DNA of 64,000 bases from Pontibacter sp. HSC-36F09 (GTDB lineage Bacteria > Bacteroidota > Bacteroidia > Cytophagales > Hymenobacteraceae). The translations under genes were made by a program, and so were the position numbers. This document shows, one piece after another, positions 51,554-60,302 of this stretch. The notes beneath the pieces were generated by a model. It saw only the letters and a list, made by a program, of their open reading frames with translations, was not told the origin of the DNA and searched no databases. The first letter of the stretch is position 1; every line of letters starts with the position of its first letter. Location of the stretch: NCBI RefSeq assembly GCF_024171605.1, contig NZ_JALKAA010000001.1, positions 620,001 through 684,000 of the forward strand. The letters run 5' to 3'.

Positions 51554-54151
51554 ATGATTAATACGCTAATCGGAGACTTTGGCCACGCGAGTGTGATTGT
51601 GGCTTTTGTAGCGGCCATTGTAGCCTCCTATGCTTATTTTATGGCCGCGCGCCAGAAAACGGAAGAGAGCGGCGATACCAGCTGGCGCAAACTGGCACGT
51701 GTTGCCTTCTATGTGCACAGTTTAGCGGTAGTAGCCATTATTTTCAGCCTTTTCAACATTATTTACGAGCACCGCTACGAGTACTATTACGCCTGGAGCC
51801 ACTCGTCTAACCACCTGCCTGTTCACTACATGATCTCCTGTTTCTGGGAAGGTCAGGAAGGTTCGTTCCTGCTTTGGATGTTCTGGCATGTGGCCCTGGG
51901 CGTGGTGCTGATGAACGCCGGCAAGAAGAACAAGCAGTGGGAAGCGCCTGTGATGGCCATTTTCTCTTTCGTGCAGATCTTCATCTCGTCCATGATTCTG
52001 GGTGTGGTAATCGGTGATTTCAAGCTGGGCTCCTCTCCTTTTATCCTGATGCGTGATTTTATGGCCGACGCCCCGGTGTTTGCCATGGACCCGAACTTTA
52101 GACCAGCTGACGGTACCGGCCTGAACCCACTGTTGCAGAACTATTGGATGGTCATTCACCCGCCGACCCTATTCCTGGGTTATGCTGCCTCACTTGTTCC
52201 GTTTGCATTCGCCATTGCCGGTCTATGGAAAGGAAAGTTCAGCGAGTGGATTCGTCCTGCAATGCCATGGTCACATTTCGCAGCCGTGACACTGGGAATC
52301 GGTATCATGATGGGTGCTTACTGGGCTTACGAAACCCTGAACTTCGGTGGTTACTGGAACTGGGACCCGGTGGAGAACGCGGTATATATCCCGTGGCTCG
52401 TGCTGGTGGGTGGTATCCACACCATGATCGCCTACCGCCGCAGCAGGCAAGGCCTGCGTGCTTCTTTCATCTTGGTGATCACCTCATTTGTTCTGATTCT
52501 GTACGCTACTTTCCTGACGCGAAGTGGTATTCTGGGCAATGCTTCGGTACACTCCTTCACCGACTTAGGTTTGTCCGGGCAGTTGTTTACCTACATGATG
52601 GTCTTCACGGTGCTTGCCATCGGACTGCTGATCTATAACTGGAAGAAAATTCCGACGACAGAGAAAGAGCTTTCGACCTATAGTGCTGAGTTCTGGGTAT
52701 TTATTGGTGCAGCCGTGCTTTGCCTGGCCGCCTTCCAGGTGCTCGTAACGACTTCTATACCTGTATACAATTCCTTCCTTGGCTTCATCGGAATAGAATC
52801 TAACGCCGCCTTGCCTGCCGACCAGATTGAGCACTACACCAAGTTCCAGTTATGGGCGGGTGTAGCCATTGCCATCCTGACGGGAGTAGGTCAGCTGCTG
52901 TGGTGGAAAAAAGCGAACAAGAAGAGCTTTAAGGACGCCATCACCATGCCGTTGATGCTCACGTTGCTGTTTGCCAGTTTGGTGATCATCCTGTCCAATA
53001 AGTTTGATGTTTTCACTTTCAAACTCGACAACCCGGTATACATCCTGCTGTTTGTGGTATCACTATTTGCAGTGTTCGCTAACTTCAGCATTATACTTGG
53101 CCTGCTGCAGAAAAAGATTACATTGTCAGGCGGTGCCGTGGCCCACATAGGTATAGCGCTGATGCTGATCGGCATCCTGTTCTCTTCGGGTTACTCGCAG
53201 ATCATTTCACAAAACAACTCGGGCCTGCTTTATTCACGTGAGTTCCCTGACGAAATCAACCGTGACAACGTGCTTCTGTGGCGCAACACTCCTGTGCAGA
53301 TGGACCGCTTTAAGGTAAGTTACCACGGTCAGTTCCAGGAAGTGGAAGGCGTACCGGGCTATGTGACCAAAGAGTTGCTCTACCAAACGGACGATATGTA
53401 CAAAGCCATTGCCCGTGGTAGAATAGAAGCGAAAGGCAAGGTATACTTCGAAACAGGCGACACGCTGGACCTGATTTCTCCGGAGAACACCTACTACGAA
53501 GTGAGTTACGAAAGCGACAAAGAAAACTTTGTGCTATACCCTAGAGCGCAGGTTAACCCGAACATGGGCCTATTGGCTTCTCCTGACATCAAGCGCTTCG
53601 CTAGCAAGGATTTGTACACGCACGTTTCCACTGTTCCGGACCCGAATGAGGAGAAAGACTGGGGCGAACTGCAGGAGTACGTACTCTCTGCCGGCGACAC
53701 GATCGTAATCAATGACTACATCGCGATATTCAACGGGATTGAGCAGATTGAGCAAGTACCGGGAGTAAAGTTGGCTGAGGGCGACGTGGCAGTGCAGGCT
53801 GCCATGAAGATTATGGGCGAGCGCAAAACCTACCACGCCCACCCTGTGCTGATGATCAAAGACCAGATGATGGGCCGCGTACCTGAAGTCATAGAAGACC
53901 TGGGTATACGCATCACCTTCCTGAATATCGACACCGAGAACGACCGCTTCACGATCGGGGTGAACGTGACACAGAAAGATTATATCATCCTGAAAGCGAT
54001 GGAGAAGCCATTCGTAAACATCCTCTGGATCGGTACCATCATCATGTCCATCGGCTTTGTAATGGCAATATTGCGCCGTAATAAAGAAGGAAATACAGGT
54101 GAGGGCAAAGCTCCCAAGGTTAAGGAGAAACGTAAGGCACAGGCGGCGTAA
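51554..54151 (+). CDS. ccmF: Cytochrome c heme lyase subunit CcmF
   Basis: An 865-aa membrane protein with at least 14 hydrophobic segments. The WWD heme domain reads GAYWAYETLNFGGYWNWDPVENAVYIPWLVLVGGIHTM (about 255-292), preceded by MVIHPPTLFLGYAASLVPF (about 198-216), and followed by FLTRSGILGNASVHSFTDLG. It takes heme from CcmE and joins it to the CxxCH motif of apocytochrome c. It is longer than E. coli CcmF (647 aa) because of a periplasmic section of about 250 residues before the last helix, the usual Bacteroidetes form. CcmG/CcmH are not in the window. A terminator follows. Confidence 0.94.
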   Translation: MINTLIGDFGHASVIVAFVAAIVASYAYFMAARQKTEESGDTSWRKLARVAFYVHSLAVVAIIFSLFNIIYEHRYEYYYAWSHSSNHLPVHYMISCFWEGQEGSFLLWMFWHVALGVVLMNAGKKNKQWEAPVMAIFSFVQIFISSMILGVVIGDFKLGSSPFILMRDFMADAPVFAMDPNFRPADGTGLNPLLQNYWMVIHPPTLFLGYAASLVPFAFAIAGLWKGKFSEWIRPAMPWSHFAAVTLGIGIMMGAYWAYETLNFGGYWNWDPVENAVYIPWLVLVGGIHTMIAYRRSRQGLRASFILVITSFVLILYATFLTRSGILGNASVHSFTDLGLSGQLFTYMMVFTVLAIGLLIYNWKKIPTTEKELSTYSAEFWVFIGAAVLCLAAFQVLVTTSIPVYNSFLGFIGIESNAALPADQIEHYTKFQLWAGVAIAILTGVGQLLWWKKANKKSFKDAITMPLMLTLLFASLVIILSNKFDVFTFKLDNPVYILLFVVSLFAVFANFSIILGLLQKKITLSGGAVAHIGIALMLIGILFSSGYSQIISQNNSGLLYSREFPDEINRDNVLLWRNTPVQMDRFKVSYHGQFQEVEGVPGYVTKELLYQTDDMYKAIARGRIEAKGKVYFETGDTLDLISPENTYYEVSYESDKENFVLYPRAQVNPNMGLLASPDIKRFASKDLYTHVSTVPDPNEEKDWGELQEYVLSAGDTIVINDYIAIFNGIEQIEQVPGVKLAEGDVAVQAAMKIMGERKTYHAHPVLMIKDQMMGRVPEVIEDLGIRITFLNIDTENDRFTIGVNVTQKDYIILKAMEKPFVNILWIGTIIMSIGFVMAILRRNKEGNTGEGKAPKVKEKRKAQAA

Positions 54152-54176
54152 AACTGTTTAATTGTATTAGATTTGT

Positions 54177-54206
54177 AAGGCAGGCTTGTAAAGGCCTGCC
54201 TTTTTT
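54177..54206 (+). terminator. Terminator of the ccm operon
   Basis: A 9-bp stem AAGGCAGGC/GCCTGCCTT is followed by T residues, 25 nt after the ccmF stop. Confidence 0.85.
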
Positions 54207-54255
54207 GTTTACTTAGGTAAAACTAGAAAGGTGCTCAGCTTGAACAATCTCACCT

Positions 54256-55470
54256 ATGAATGTATTTATCATCCCATCTTGGTACCCCAGTAAAGACAAT
54301 CCACACACAGGAATCTTTAACAAGGAGCAGTCTGTTGCTATGGCTGAATTTAACCCTGATTCTAATTTTGCTATCAGTACATGGGGTACGCATGAAAATG
54401 ATTTACTAATACTAGGGGAGGACAATTTTAAGAACATTCTAAAATTTTTGAAATACCCATCGAAGAAGGCTACTGCACGGAAGCTGGGGGGAAATATTAC
54501 AGAATATTATACTCCTGCTTTTACTTGGACCAGAAAATTTTTGCAAGGCAATATGGAGAACATCATTAAGTCGAATGAGAAACATCTCATGGCTTTTCAA
54601 AATGAGGTGGGGAAAGCTGATATCATACATGCGCATAGCGCACACCCTGGAGGCTGGGTAGCGATGTTGTTAGCAAAAAAGCACGCTATACCTTATGTTA
54701 TTACAGAGCATATGGCGCCATTTCCATTTCGATCTTTTTTAGGCAAAGGCAATACTTTAGACAAATACCTTGCACGACCCTTTCAGTGTGCAGCTGCTAA
54801 TGTAGTGGTGAGCCCCCAGCAGAAGCAAAATCTAATGAAGTGGGGCATTCCAAACCTAAGATATATCCCAAACCTGACAGATGAGAGTTTCTTCTATCCC
54901 AAACCCAAAGGAAGTAGTAACTTTGTATTCCTCACTTTAGCGGTGCTTGAAGATAGAAAAGGGATTATTTACCTATTGAAAGCATTCAAAAGTATTTTAA
55001 CAGGATATCCAAGTGCTCGTTTGGTAATAGGAGGTGATGGGCCCCAGCGGGAGATTTACCAAGCACTTGCTTCAGATTTAGAAATTGCAGCAAATGTACA
55101 ATGGCTGGGTACATTAAGCCGACAACAGGCTGCAAATGAAATGCAAAACTGTGACGCTTTTGTGCTTCCCAGTTTCCATGAAAACCTACCACTTGTCTTA
55201 CTAGAAGCTTCCGCTTGCGGTAAGCCGCTAATTGGCACTTATTGCGGTGGCTCTGAGAGTATTATTAACGAGAAAAATGGATTAGTAGTAGAGCCGGGTA
55301 ATGTAGATGCGTTATATGGCGCTATGGAAGATATGTATTTAAATCACCAGCGATATAATGCTGAAGAAATAAGAGCCGATTTTATAAGCAAATATTCAAG
55401 GCCTGTAGTCTGTAAACAAATCATGGACTTATACAAACAAGTCATCGCCCAACACAAGTACACCCTATGA
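54256..55470 (+). CDS. Glycosyltransferase family 4 protein
   Basis: A 404-aa GT-B-fold transferase. N-terminal part NVFIIPSWYPSKDNPHTGIFNKEQ and IIHAHSAHPGGWVAMLLAKKHAIPYVITEH (about 117-147); C-terminal GT4 domain with AVLEDRKGIIYLLKAFKSI (about 230-248), ARLVIGGDGPQREIYQAL and the E-x7-E motif in LPSFHENLPLVLLEASACGKPLIGTYCGGSESII (about 304-337). It adds a sugar from a nucleotide donor to an acceptor for polysaccharide or glycolipid. It is clearly more AT-rich than its neighbours, with few AGGTATA motifs (one seen), which points to transfer. It overlaps the DUF2520 gene by 4 nt (ATGA). Confidence 0.92.
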   Translation: MNVFIIPSWYPSKDNPHTGIFNKEQSVAMAEFNPDSNFAISTWGTHENDLLILGEDNFKNILKFLKYPSKKATARKLGGNITEYYTPAFTWTRKFLQGNMENIIKSNEKHLMAFQNEVGKADIIHAHSAHPGGWVAMLLAKKHAIPYVITEHMAPFPFRSFLGKGNTLDKYLARPFQCAAANVVVSPQQKQNLMKWGIPNLRYIPNLTDESFFYPKPKGSSNFVFLTLAVLEDRKGIIYLLKAFKSILTGYPSARLVIGGDGPQREIYQALASDLEIAANVQWLGTLSRQQAANEMQNCDAFVLPSFHENLPLVLLEASACGKPLIGTYCGGSESIINEKNGLVVEPGNVDALYGAMEDMYLNHQRYNAEEIRADFISKYSRPVVCKQIMDLYKQVIAQHKYTL

Positions 55471-56246
55471 AAATCACTCTCATTGGCTCCGGCAATGTTG
55501 CTTGGCACCTGGGTCAAGTCCTACAGCAGGCAGGGCATGAGATTGCGGCGGTGTACAGCCCAACTGCGGCGCATCGGGAGGAACTGGCAGAGGCGCTGGC
55601 TCCAGCAGAGGCGGTCAACTCTCTGGACCTGCGTGCCACTGATGTCGAGCTGGTAGTAATTGCCGTGCCGGATGCAGCCATTGCCTCAGTAGCGGAAACA
55701 ATACAAGTTCCGAAGAACGCTATAATCGTGCATACCTCCGGCTCACAGCCACTGGCAGCGCTGCAAGGTATAACAGGTGCGCGCGCCGGCGTATTTTATC
55801 CTTTGCAAACCTTCTCGAAATCAAAGTCTGTAGATTTCAATGCAATACATATACTGATAGAGGCTGAAGATGAAAGGACCTTGCAGATCTTGCAAGCCGT
55901 AGCCAGCACGATCTCAAAGGAGGTGCATCATGTCGACTCTCTTAAGAGAAAGCAGCTGCACTTGGCCGCTGTGTTTGCCTGTAACTTCACGAACCACCTG
56001 CTGGGCATAAGCCGTCAGCTGCTCCAACAGGCAGCGTTGCCCGACACGCTGCTGCAACCGCTTATTCAGGAGACAATTGCCAAGGTAATGCAAAGCCACC
56101 CCTTTCAGGTACAGACGGGCCCTGCGGTACGCCACGACCAAAATGTGATTGATGAGCATCTGATTCTGCTGCAAGACCAGCCACTTTACCAGCAGGTATA
56201 CCAACTGCTTACGCAAAGTATACAGGATCATTCCCCAAAGCGATAG
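55467..56246 (+). CDS. Rossmann-fold DUF2520 protein
   Basis: A 259-aa protein. Residues 1-125 form a Rossmann NAD(P)-binding domain (MKITLIGSGNVAWHLGQVLQQAGHEIAAVYSPT, VELVVIAVPDAAI, VHTSGSQPLAAL). The rest is the helical DUF2520 domain (GVFYPLQTFSKSKSVDF, KQLHLAAVFACNFTNHLLGISRQLL, TGPAVRHDQNVIDEHL). It resembles F420-dependent NADP reductases and pyrroline-5-carboxylate reductase, but its reaction is unknown. Its start overlaps the stop of the glycosyltransferase gene, but base composition differs sharply, so the pairing may be recent. Confidence 0.87.
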   Translation: MKITLIGSGNVAWHLGQVLQQAGHEIAAVYSPTAAHREELAEALAPAEAVNSLDLRATDVELVVIAVPDAAIASVAETIQVPKNAIIVHTSGSQPLAALQGITGARAGVFYPLQTFSKSKSVDFNAIHILIEAEDERTLQILQAVASTISKEVHHVDSLKRKQLHLAAVFACNFTNHLLGISRQLLQQAALPDTLLQPLIQETIAKVMQSHPFQVQTGPAVRHDQNVIDEHLILLQDQPLYQQVYQLLTQSIQDHSPKR

Positions 56247-56311
56247 GTATCCCCAGCGTAACCTATTGATCCCCCTACAGTTATATTCGAGGGAGGTATA
56301 AAGCGCCCGGC

Positions 56312-56342
56312 TTTGAATCGGGGGGCATGTTTACTAACTTTG
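56312..56342 (+). promoter_or_regulatory. Promoter of the ferredoxin-iscX genes
   Basis: TTTG (56312-56315) and TAACTTTG (56335-56342) are exactly 19 nt apart, a full match to the Bacteroidetes sigma-A consensus. The start codon is 21 nt further on. Confidence 0.8.
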
Positions 56343-56362
56343 CACCGTAAATAGCAAGACTC

Positions 56363-56692
56363 ATGAAAATTGTAAATATAACTTTCAAATTCGCTGACGG
56401 GTCACCGGATCAGGTCCTCCCGGCTGTGGAGGGCGAATCGGTGCTGGACGTGGCGCTTAACAACGACATCAAGCTACAACATAACTGTGGCGGCGTGTGC
56501 GGTTGCAGTACCTGCCATGTATACATCGAATCGGGAATGGACGACCTGCCGGAGATCTCCGATAAAGAAGAAGACTACATTGACCGCGCCGTAGACCCGC
56601 GCATCAACTCCCGCCTGGGCTGCCAGTGCGTCATGCAGGGCAACGAGGACATTGTAGTAACCATTCCACCGCAGGACTTCCTGGGTCACTAA
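56363..56692 (+). CDS. fdx: [2Fe-2S] ferredoxin of the Fe-S assembly type
   Basis: A 109-aa adrenodoxin-type ferredoxin. Ligands Cys42, Cys48 and Cys51 lie in HNCGGVCGCSTCHVY (C-x5-C-x2-C) and the fourth is Cys87 or Cys89 in RLGCQCV. It supplies electrons for iron-sulphur cluster assembly. The iscX gene directly downstream (44 nt) supports this role, as the same order (fdx-iscX) is found at the end of the isc operon in E. coli. The promoter in front is one of the clearest in the window. Confidence 0.92.
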   Translation: MKIVNITFKFADGSPDQVLPAVEGESVLDVALNNDIKLQHNCGGVCGCSTCHVYIESGMDDLPEISDKEEDYIDRAVDPRINSRLGCQCVMQGNEDIVVTIPPQDFLGH

Positions 56693-56736
56693 GAGGAAGC
56701 GATTAAACTTAAGTAACATAGATAACTTGAAAAGAC

Positions 56737-56979
56737 ATGGATAAGAATTATGAGCCGCCAATTCACTGGAGCGACCACGAAGATATAGCGATGGCCCTGT
56801 ACGAGAAATTCGGCGATGACTTCAACGAGTCAAAAATTTACCGCGTGCGCTTTACCGAGCTGCTGGAGTGGATCCTGACGCTGCCAAACTTTGCCGGAAA
56901 ACGCGAAGAATCGAACGAGGGGCACCTGGAGCAAATTCAGGCGGCCTGGGTATACGAGTGGCGCGATAATCAGGACTAA
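56737..56979 (+). CDS. iscX: Fe-S assembly protein IscX
   Basis: An 80-aa acidic protein with the whole IscX pattern: IHWSDHEDIAMALYEKFGDDF, YRVRFTELLEWILTLPNFAG, EGHLEQIQAAWVYEWRD. IscX binds iron and the desulphurase IscS and tunes the speed of cluster formation. It follows fdx and ends at a hairpin; the rest of isc/suf is not in this window. Confidence 0.95.
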   Translation: MDKNYEPPIHWSDHEDIAMALYEKFGDDFNESKIYRVRFTELLEWILTLPNFAGKREESNEGHLEQIQAAWVYEWRDNQD

Positions 56980-57031
56980 GCTGATATTCAGCCCTGAAAA
57001 ATTCGTAATATTAAATTAAATATATATTTTT

Positions 57032-57062
57032 AAAGGTCCTTTCACTAGAAAGGACCTTTTTC
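57032..57062 (+). terminator. Terminator after iscX
   Basis: A 12-bp stem AAAGGTCCTTTC/GAAAGGACCTTT with a 4-nt loop is followed by T residues. It ends 10 nt before the start of the KdsC-like gene, so that gene's promoter is likely inside or before the hairpin. Confidence 0.82.
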
Positions 57063-57071
57063 ATTTAGCTT

Positions 57072-57569
57072 ATGTCTATCACACAACCTGACCTGACGCG
57101 CATCAACACCTTTGTTTTTGATGTGGACGGCGTATTAACAGATGGCTCCCTCTACGTATTTGCCGACGGCGAAAAAGTGCGTGCCTTTAATATCAAAGAC
57201 GGCTTTGCCATTAAACATGCCATACGCCAGGGATACAACGTGGCCATTATCTCCGCCAAAAACGAACCGGGCGTACGCGTGCGCCTAGAGGAGCTTGAAA
57301 TTGAGCACCTCTTCCTGGGTGCGGAAGACAAGGTGGAAGAACTTGAAAATTACCTATACATGCAGGGAGTGCACCCGGCTACAGTGGCCTACATGGGCGA
57401 CGACATGCCAGATCTGGAAGCCATGCAACGCTGCGGCCTCAGGGCCTGCCCTGCCGATGCGGCCGATGACATTCGTGAGATCTGCACCTTTATCTCAACC
57501 AAAGACGGAGGTAAGGGCGCTGTGCGTGAGTTGATTGAAAAAATCATGAAGGTGCAGGATACCTGGTAA
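57072..57569 (+). CDS. HAD-family phosphatase, KdsC-like
   Basis: A 165-aa HAD phosphatase without cap, as in KDO-8-phosphate phosphatase. The nucleophile pair Asp17 and Asp19 lies in FDVDGVLTDGSLYVF (16-30), with FNIKDGFAIKHAIRQGYNVAIISAKN (motif II about 54-59 region) and YMGDDMPDLEAMQRCGL (motif IV, about 112-128). KdsC frees KDO from KDO-8-P for lipopolysaccharide. The gene length fits. No other kds gene is adjacent, so a different sugar phosphate is possible. Confidence 0.9.
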   Translation: MSITQPDLTRINTFVFDVDGVLTDGSLYVFADGEKVRAFNIKDGFAIKHAIRQGYNVAIISAKNEPGVRVRLEELEIEHLFLGAEDKVEELENYLYMQGVHPATVAYMGDDMPDLEAMQRCGLRACPADAADDIREICTFISTKDGGKGAVRELIEKIMKVQDTW

Positions 57570-57686
57570 ACGCATTATACTTTTCTCAAATCAAATAGCA
57601 AATTTCTTTTACATAAATATTTGCATATATATAATTATTTTTTAATCTTACAGTCAGTTTATTCAAAATTATTTATTTTCATTTTT

Positions 57687-57881
57687 ATGAAGACAGGAAA
57701 AGTAAAGTTCTTTATTGAATCAAAAGGCTTCGGCTTCATCACCGAAGACGAAACGAATGAGGATTTCTTCGTGCATGTAACGGGTTTGAACGGCCTGCAA
57801 ATTCAGCAGCATGACAGAGTAGCTTTCGATACGCAGGAAGGCAAAAAAGGAATCAACGCGGTGAACGTACAGCGCCTCTAA
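57687..57881 (+). CDS. Cold-shock domain protein
   Basis: A 64-aa single cold-shock domain starting at ATG 57687. RNA-binding motifs RNP1 (SKGFGFIT) and RNP2 (EDFFVHV) are intact. Such proteins bind single-stranded RNA and DNA and melt mRNA structure. A leader of 117 nt between the previous stop and this start is very AT-rich, as often seen for cold-induced cspA-like mRNAs (recalled). It ends at a clear terminator. Confidence 0.93.
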   Translation: MKTGKVKFFIESKGFGFITEDETNEDFFVHVTGLNGLQIQQHDRVAFDTQEGKKGINAVNVQRL

Positions 57882-57898
57882 CAGCTCTACACCGACAA

Positions 57899-57928
57899 GA
57901 AAACCCCTTCCAGCAAGGGGTTTTTTTA
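57899..57928 (+). terminator. Terminator of the cold-shock gene
   Basis: A stem AAACCCCTT/AAGGGGTTT with the loop CCAGC is followed by seven T residues. Confidence 0.85.
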
Positions 57929-57937
57929 TGTCCTTTG

Positions 57938-57968
57938 TTTGAGGTGCCACCTTCTGGCCTTAACTTTA
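57938..57968 (+). promoter_or_regulatory. Promoter of the UbiA-family gene
   Basis: TTTG (57938-57941) and TAACTTTA (57961-57968) are exactly 19 nt apart. Transcription would start near 57975, before the TTG start codon at 57994, which supports that start. Confidence 0.7.
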
Positions 57969-57993
57969 CAAGGGCTATACCTGTTATCCTGTC

Positions 57994-58839
57994 TTGAAAG
58001 AATTCCTATACCTTATCCGTTTCCCTAATTTACTACTCATACTCTTGAGCCAGGCGCTGGTGCAGGCTAGTTTGCTCAGCGCAGGTATAAATTTAGCAGG
58101 TATAGCCACGCCCGGATTTCTGGTGCTCACGCTTTCCACCGTGTGCATTGCGGCGGCAGGCTACATCATCAACGATTATTACGATATCAAGATCGACGCC
58201 ATCAACAAACCTGACCGGGTGGTGGTTGGCAAGAGCATACGGCGCCGTCCGGCTATGTTTACGCACATGATGCTTTCGTTTGTAGGTATAGCGCTGGGTT
58301 TTTACCTTTCAATACCAGTCGGGCTTATCAATATAGGTGCGGTTTTACTGCTGTGGGGCTACTCTGACCAGTTAAAGAAATTACCATTAATTGGCAACTT
58401 GGTTATTGCACTTTTGTCGGCTTCCATGCTGCTGGTCGTAGCTGTTTACGCGGGCAAGCTCAACAAAATCACCATTAGCTATGCGGTTTTCGCCTTTCTG
58501 ATTTCGCTTATCCGGGAGATCATCAAAGACATGGAGGATGTACGCGGCGACGCCTCTTTCGATTGCCGCACGCTCCCGATCGTGCTAGGTATACGACGCG
58601 CCAAGTACGTGCTATACCCTATTATTGCGCTTTTCCAGGCCTTCCTGCTGGTGGTCATTTTTCACCCCGTCACAGGTATAGGCTTTGATATTTACATGCT
58701 GTTACTGGTGCTGATCCCGAGCATCTGGATGACAGTAAAACTAGTACGGGCCGACCGCAAGCGTGACTTCACTTACCTAAGTAACCTCGGCAAGTTCATT
58801 ATGCTGACCGGCATTTTGTCGATGCTCTTGATCAATTAA
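57994..58839 (+). CDS. UbiA-family prenyltransferase
   Basis: A 281-aa membrane protein starting at TTG 57994. About eight helices. The first Asp-rich motif is IINDYYDIKIDAINKPDR (58-75, Asn60-Asp61-Asp64-Asp68), and the second is KDMEDVRGDASFDCRTLPIVLG (about 174-195). These bind Mg and the prenyl diphosphate. It transfers an isoprenoid chain onto an acceptor. The NDYYDIKIDAINKPDR form resembles geranylgeranylglycerol-phosphate transferase and digeranyl types in Bacteroidetes, which are annotated for ether lipid or quinone synthesis; the acceptor is not certain. It stands alone. Confidence 0.9.
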   Translation: MKEFLYLIRFPNLLLILLSQALVQASLLSAGINLAGIATPGFLVLTLSTVCIAAAGYIINDYYDIKIDAINKPDRVVVGKSIRRRPAMFTHMMLSFVGIALGFYLSIPVGLINIGAVLLLWGYSDQLKKLPLIGNLVIALLSASMLLVVAVYAGKLNKITISYAVFAFLISLIREIIKDMEDVRGDASFDCRTLPIVLGIRRAKYVLYPIIALFQAFLLVVIFHPVTGIGFDIYMLLLVLIPSIWMTVKLVRADRKRDFTYLSNLGKFIMLTGILSMLLIN

Positions 58840-59208
58840 GACTAGGTTGACCAGGTATACCAATCAGCCCCTTCCCTTTCAATTCATACTTCCGGAAGGT
58901 GAGAGTAAGATGAAGCTTTTGCCTGCTACTTTATCTCCGCTTATCTCTTTTGAAGAAACGAGCACTGTGCTATACCTAACCTGATGCACGAGGGAGACTC
59001 ACTTTAAACCTCCATCGCCATCATCATTTGAGCGGTGGAAACCGGTACTTATACCTATACCTGCGCACAAATTGCCTGACAACAGCACTGCACAGTCGTT
59101 GGCAGCGGGGCAGGAGGCATAGGACTTGCATTTTAGCAGCGCATTTTGTTATTTACATAGTCTGTTTGCTTTCGCAACGGATAGCCGTACCCGGACCTAC
59201 CTTACCTT
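58840..59208. other. Intergenic region with no recognised gene
   Basis: This 369-bp stretch has four or more GGTATA/TATACC copies (for example around 58855, 58973 and 59050) and no good reading frame. A weak TTTTG...TGTTTG pair near 59135-59175 could be part of the Fur-family gene's promoter. No palindromic Fur/Zur box was recognised. Confidence 0.4.
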
Positions 59209-59652
59209 ATGAACAAACTTCACCCGTTACTCGAGGCCTACGGGCTTCGGAAAACGAAGTGCCGTATAGAGGTGCTTCGTTTATTTCTTGAGCACCGCCA
59301 TGCCTTGGCGCACGCTGCCATAGAACAGCAGCTCGGCCAACAGTTTGACCGGGTCACGCTGTACCGCACCCTGCATGCCTTTGAGGAGCATGGTCTGCTG
59401 CACAGCATCCCCAGCACTGATGGCATTACACGCTATGCCCTCTGCCAGCAGGCCTGCAACAAACACCGGCACCAGCATGACCACATTCACTTCAGCTGCA
59501 CTGCCTGCGGACACACCTACTGCCTGAACGAGGTATACGTACCGACGCTGCGCATGCCAGAAGGCTACCAGGTAAAGGAGTTTAGGTTTTGCGTGCAGGG
59601 GGTGTGCGATAGGTGTGTTATGCAACCGGTAGCACAACTGGCACACGCATAG
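59209..59652 (+). CDS. Fur-family metal-dependent repressor (Zur/PerR-like)
   Basis: A 147-aa regulator. Winged helix HPLLEAYGLRKTKCRIEVLRLFLEHRHALAHAAIEQQLGQQFDRVTLYRTLHAFEEHGLLH (5-65). A His-rich hinge NKHRHQHDHIHFSC (84-97) for the regulatory metal. A structural zinc site from Cys97, Cys100, Cys133 and Cys136. Such proteins repress metal uptake or stress genes when they bind Fe or Zn. The short His-rich segment is like Zur, but the target metal cannot be decided from sequence. No target gene is recognised nearby. Confidence 0.9.
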   Translation: MNKLHPLLEAYGLRKTKCRIEVLRLFLEHRHALAHAAIEQQLGQQFDRVTLYRTLHAFEEHGLLHSIPSTDGITRYALCQQACNKHRHQHDHIHFSCTACGHTYCLNEVYVPTLRMPEGYQVKEFRFCVQGVCDRCVMQPVAQLAHA

Positions 59653-59712
59653 ACCTTTACTATACCTGCTGACACTTAATCCGTAAGCAAAACCTGTATA
59701 CAACCCATTGTT

Positions 59713-60216
59713 ATGCCCGCAACCACTTTAACCGCTGCCGATCAGTTCCGCCAGCTTGCCGCCTCGCCCAGCAAACTGCGGCTCTTTATGTTGTCCAGGC
59801 TGCCGATGGCCTATATGGCTGGCCTGCGGGTTGGGTCTATTTCAGAAGAGCGGGCCGAGGTTACGATCCCATATAAGTACCTCAACAAGAACCCGTTCAA
59901 CTCAATTTATTTCGCCAGTCTGAGCATGGCGGCCGAGCTTTCGACGGGCTTGCTTTGCATGGCCCAGACCTATAAGTCAGTTCCGGCTGTGTCGATGTTG
60001 GTGGTGCACCTGGAAGCGGATTTTATGAAGAAAGCAGTAGGCAAAATCACCTTCACCTGCGAAGACGGACAGAAGATTAAAGCTGTAGCAGATCAGACCA
60101 AAGCCACAGGCGAAGGCGTGACGGTAGTAGCCACCAGCAAAGGTATAGACGAGGCCGGCGACAAAGTAGCGGAGTTTCGGTTTACCTGGTCGTTGAAGGC
60201 GAAGCTCAGAAAATAA
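59713..60216 (+). CDS. DUF4442 hotdog-fold protein (thioesterase-like)
   Basis: A 167-aa protein. The hotdog core is visible: VGSISEERAEVTIPYKYLNKNPFNSIYFASLSMAAELSTGLLCMA (about 40-85), then SMLVVHLEADFMKKAVGKITFTCEDG and VTVVATSKGIDEAGDKVAEFRFTWSLKAK. DUF4442 is a branch of the PaaI-like thioesterases acting on acyl-CoA or acyl-ACP. The catalytic residues are not clear, so enzyme activity is an inference. Monocistronic as far as can be seen. Confidence 0.8.
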   Translation: MPATTLTAADQFRQLAASPSKLRLFMLSRLPMAYMAGLRVGSISEERAEVTIPYKYLNKNPFNSIYFASLSMAAELSTGLLCMAQTYKSVPAVSMLVVHLEADFMKKAVGKITFTCEDGQKIKAVADQTKATGEGVTVVATSKGIDEAGDKVAEFRFTWSLKAKLRK

Positions 60217-60302
60217 GTCAGGCACCTGGCAGCACCCAACTGGTTTATAAAAGATTTTCTATATTTAAACGATACAGTTGCTACATCAGAATATACGCTA
60301 CG

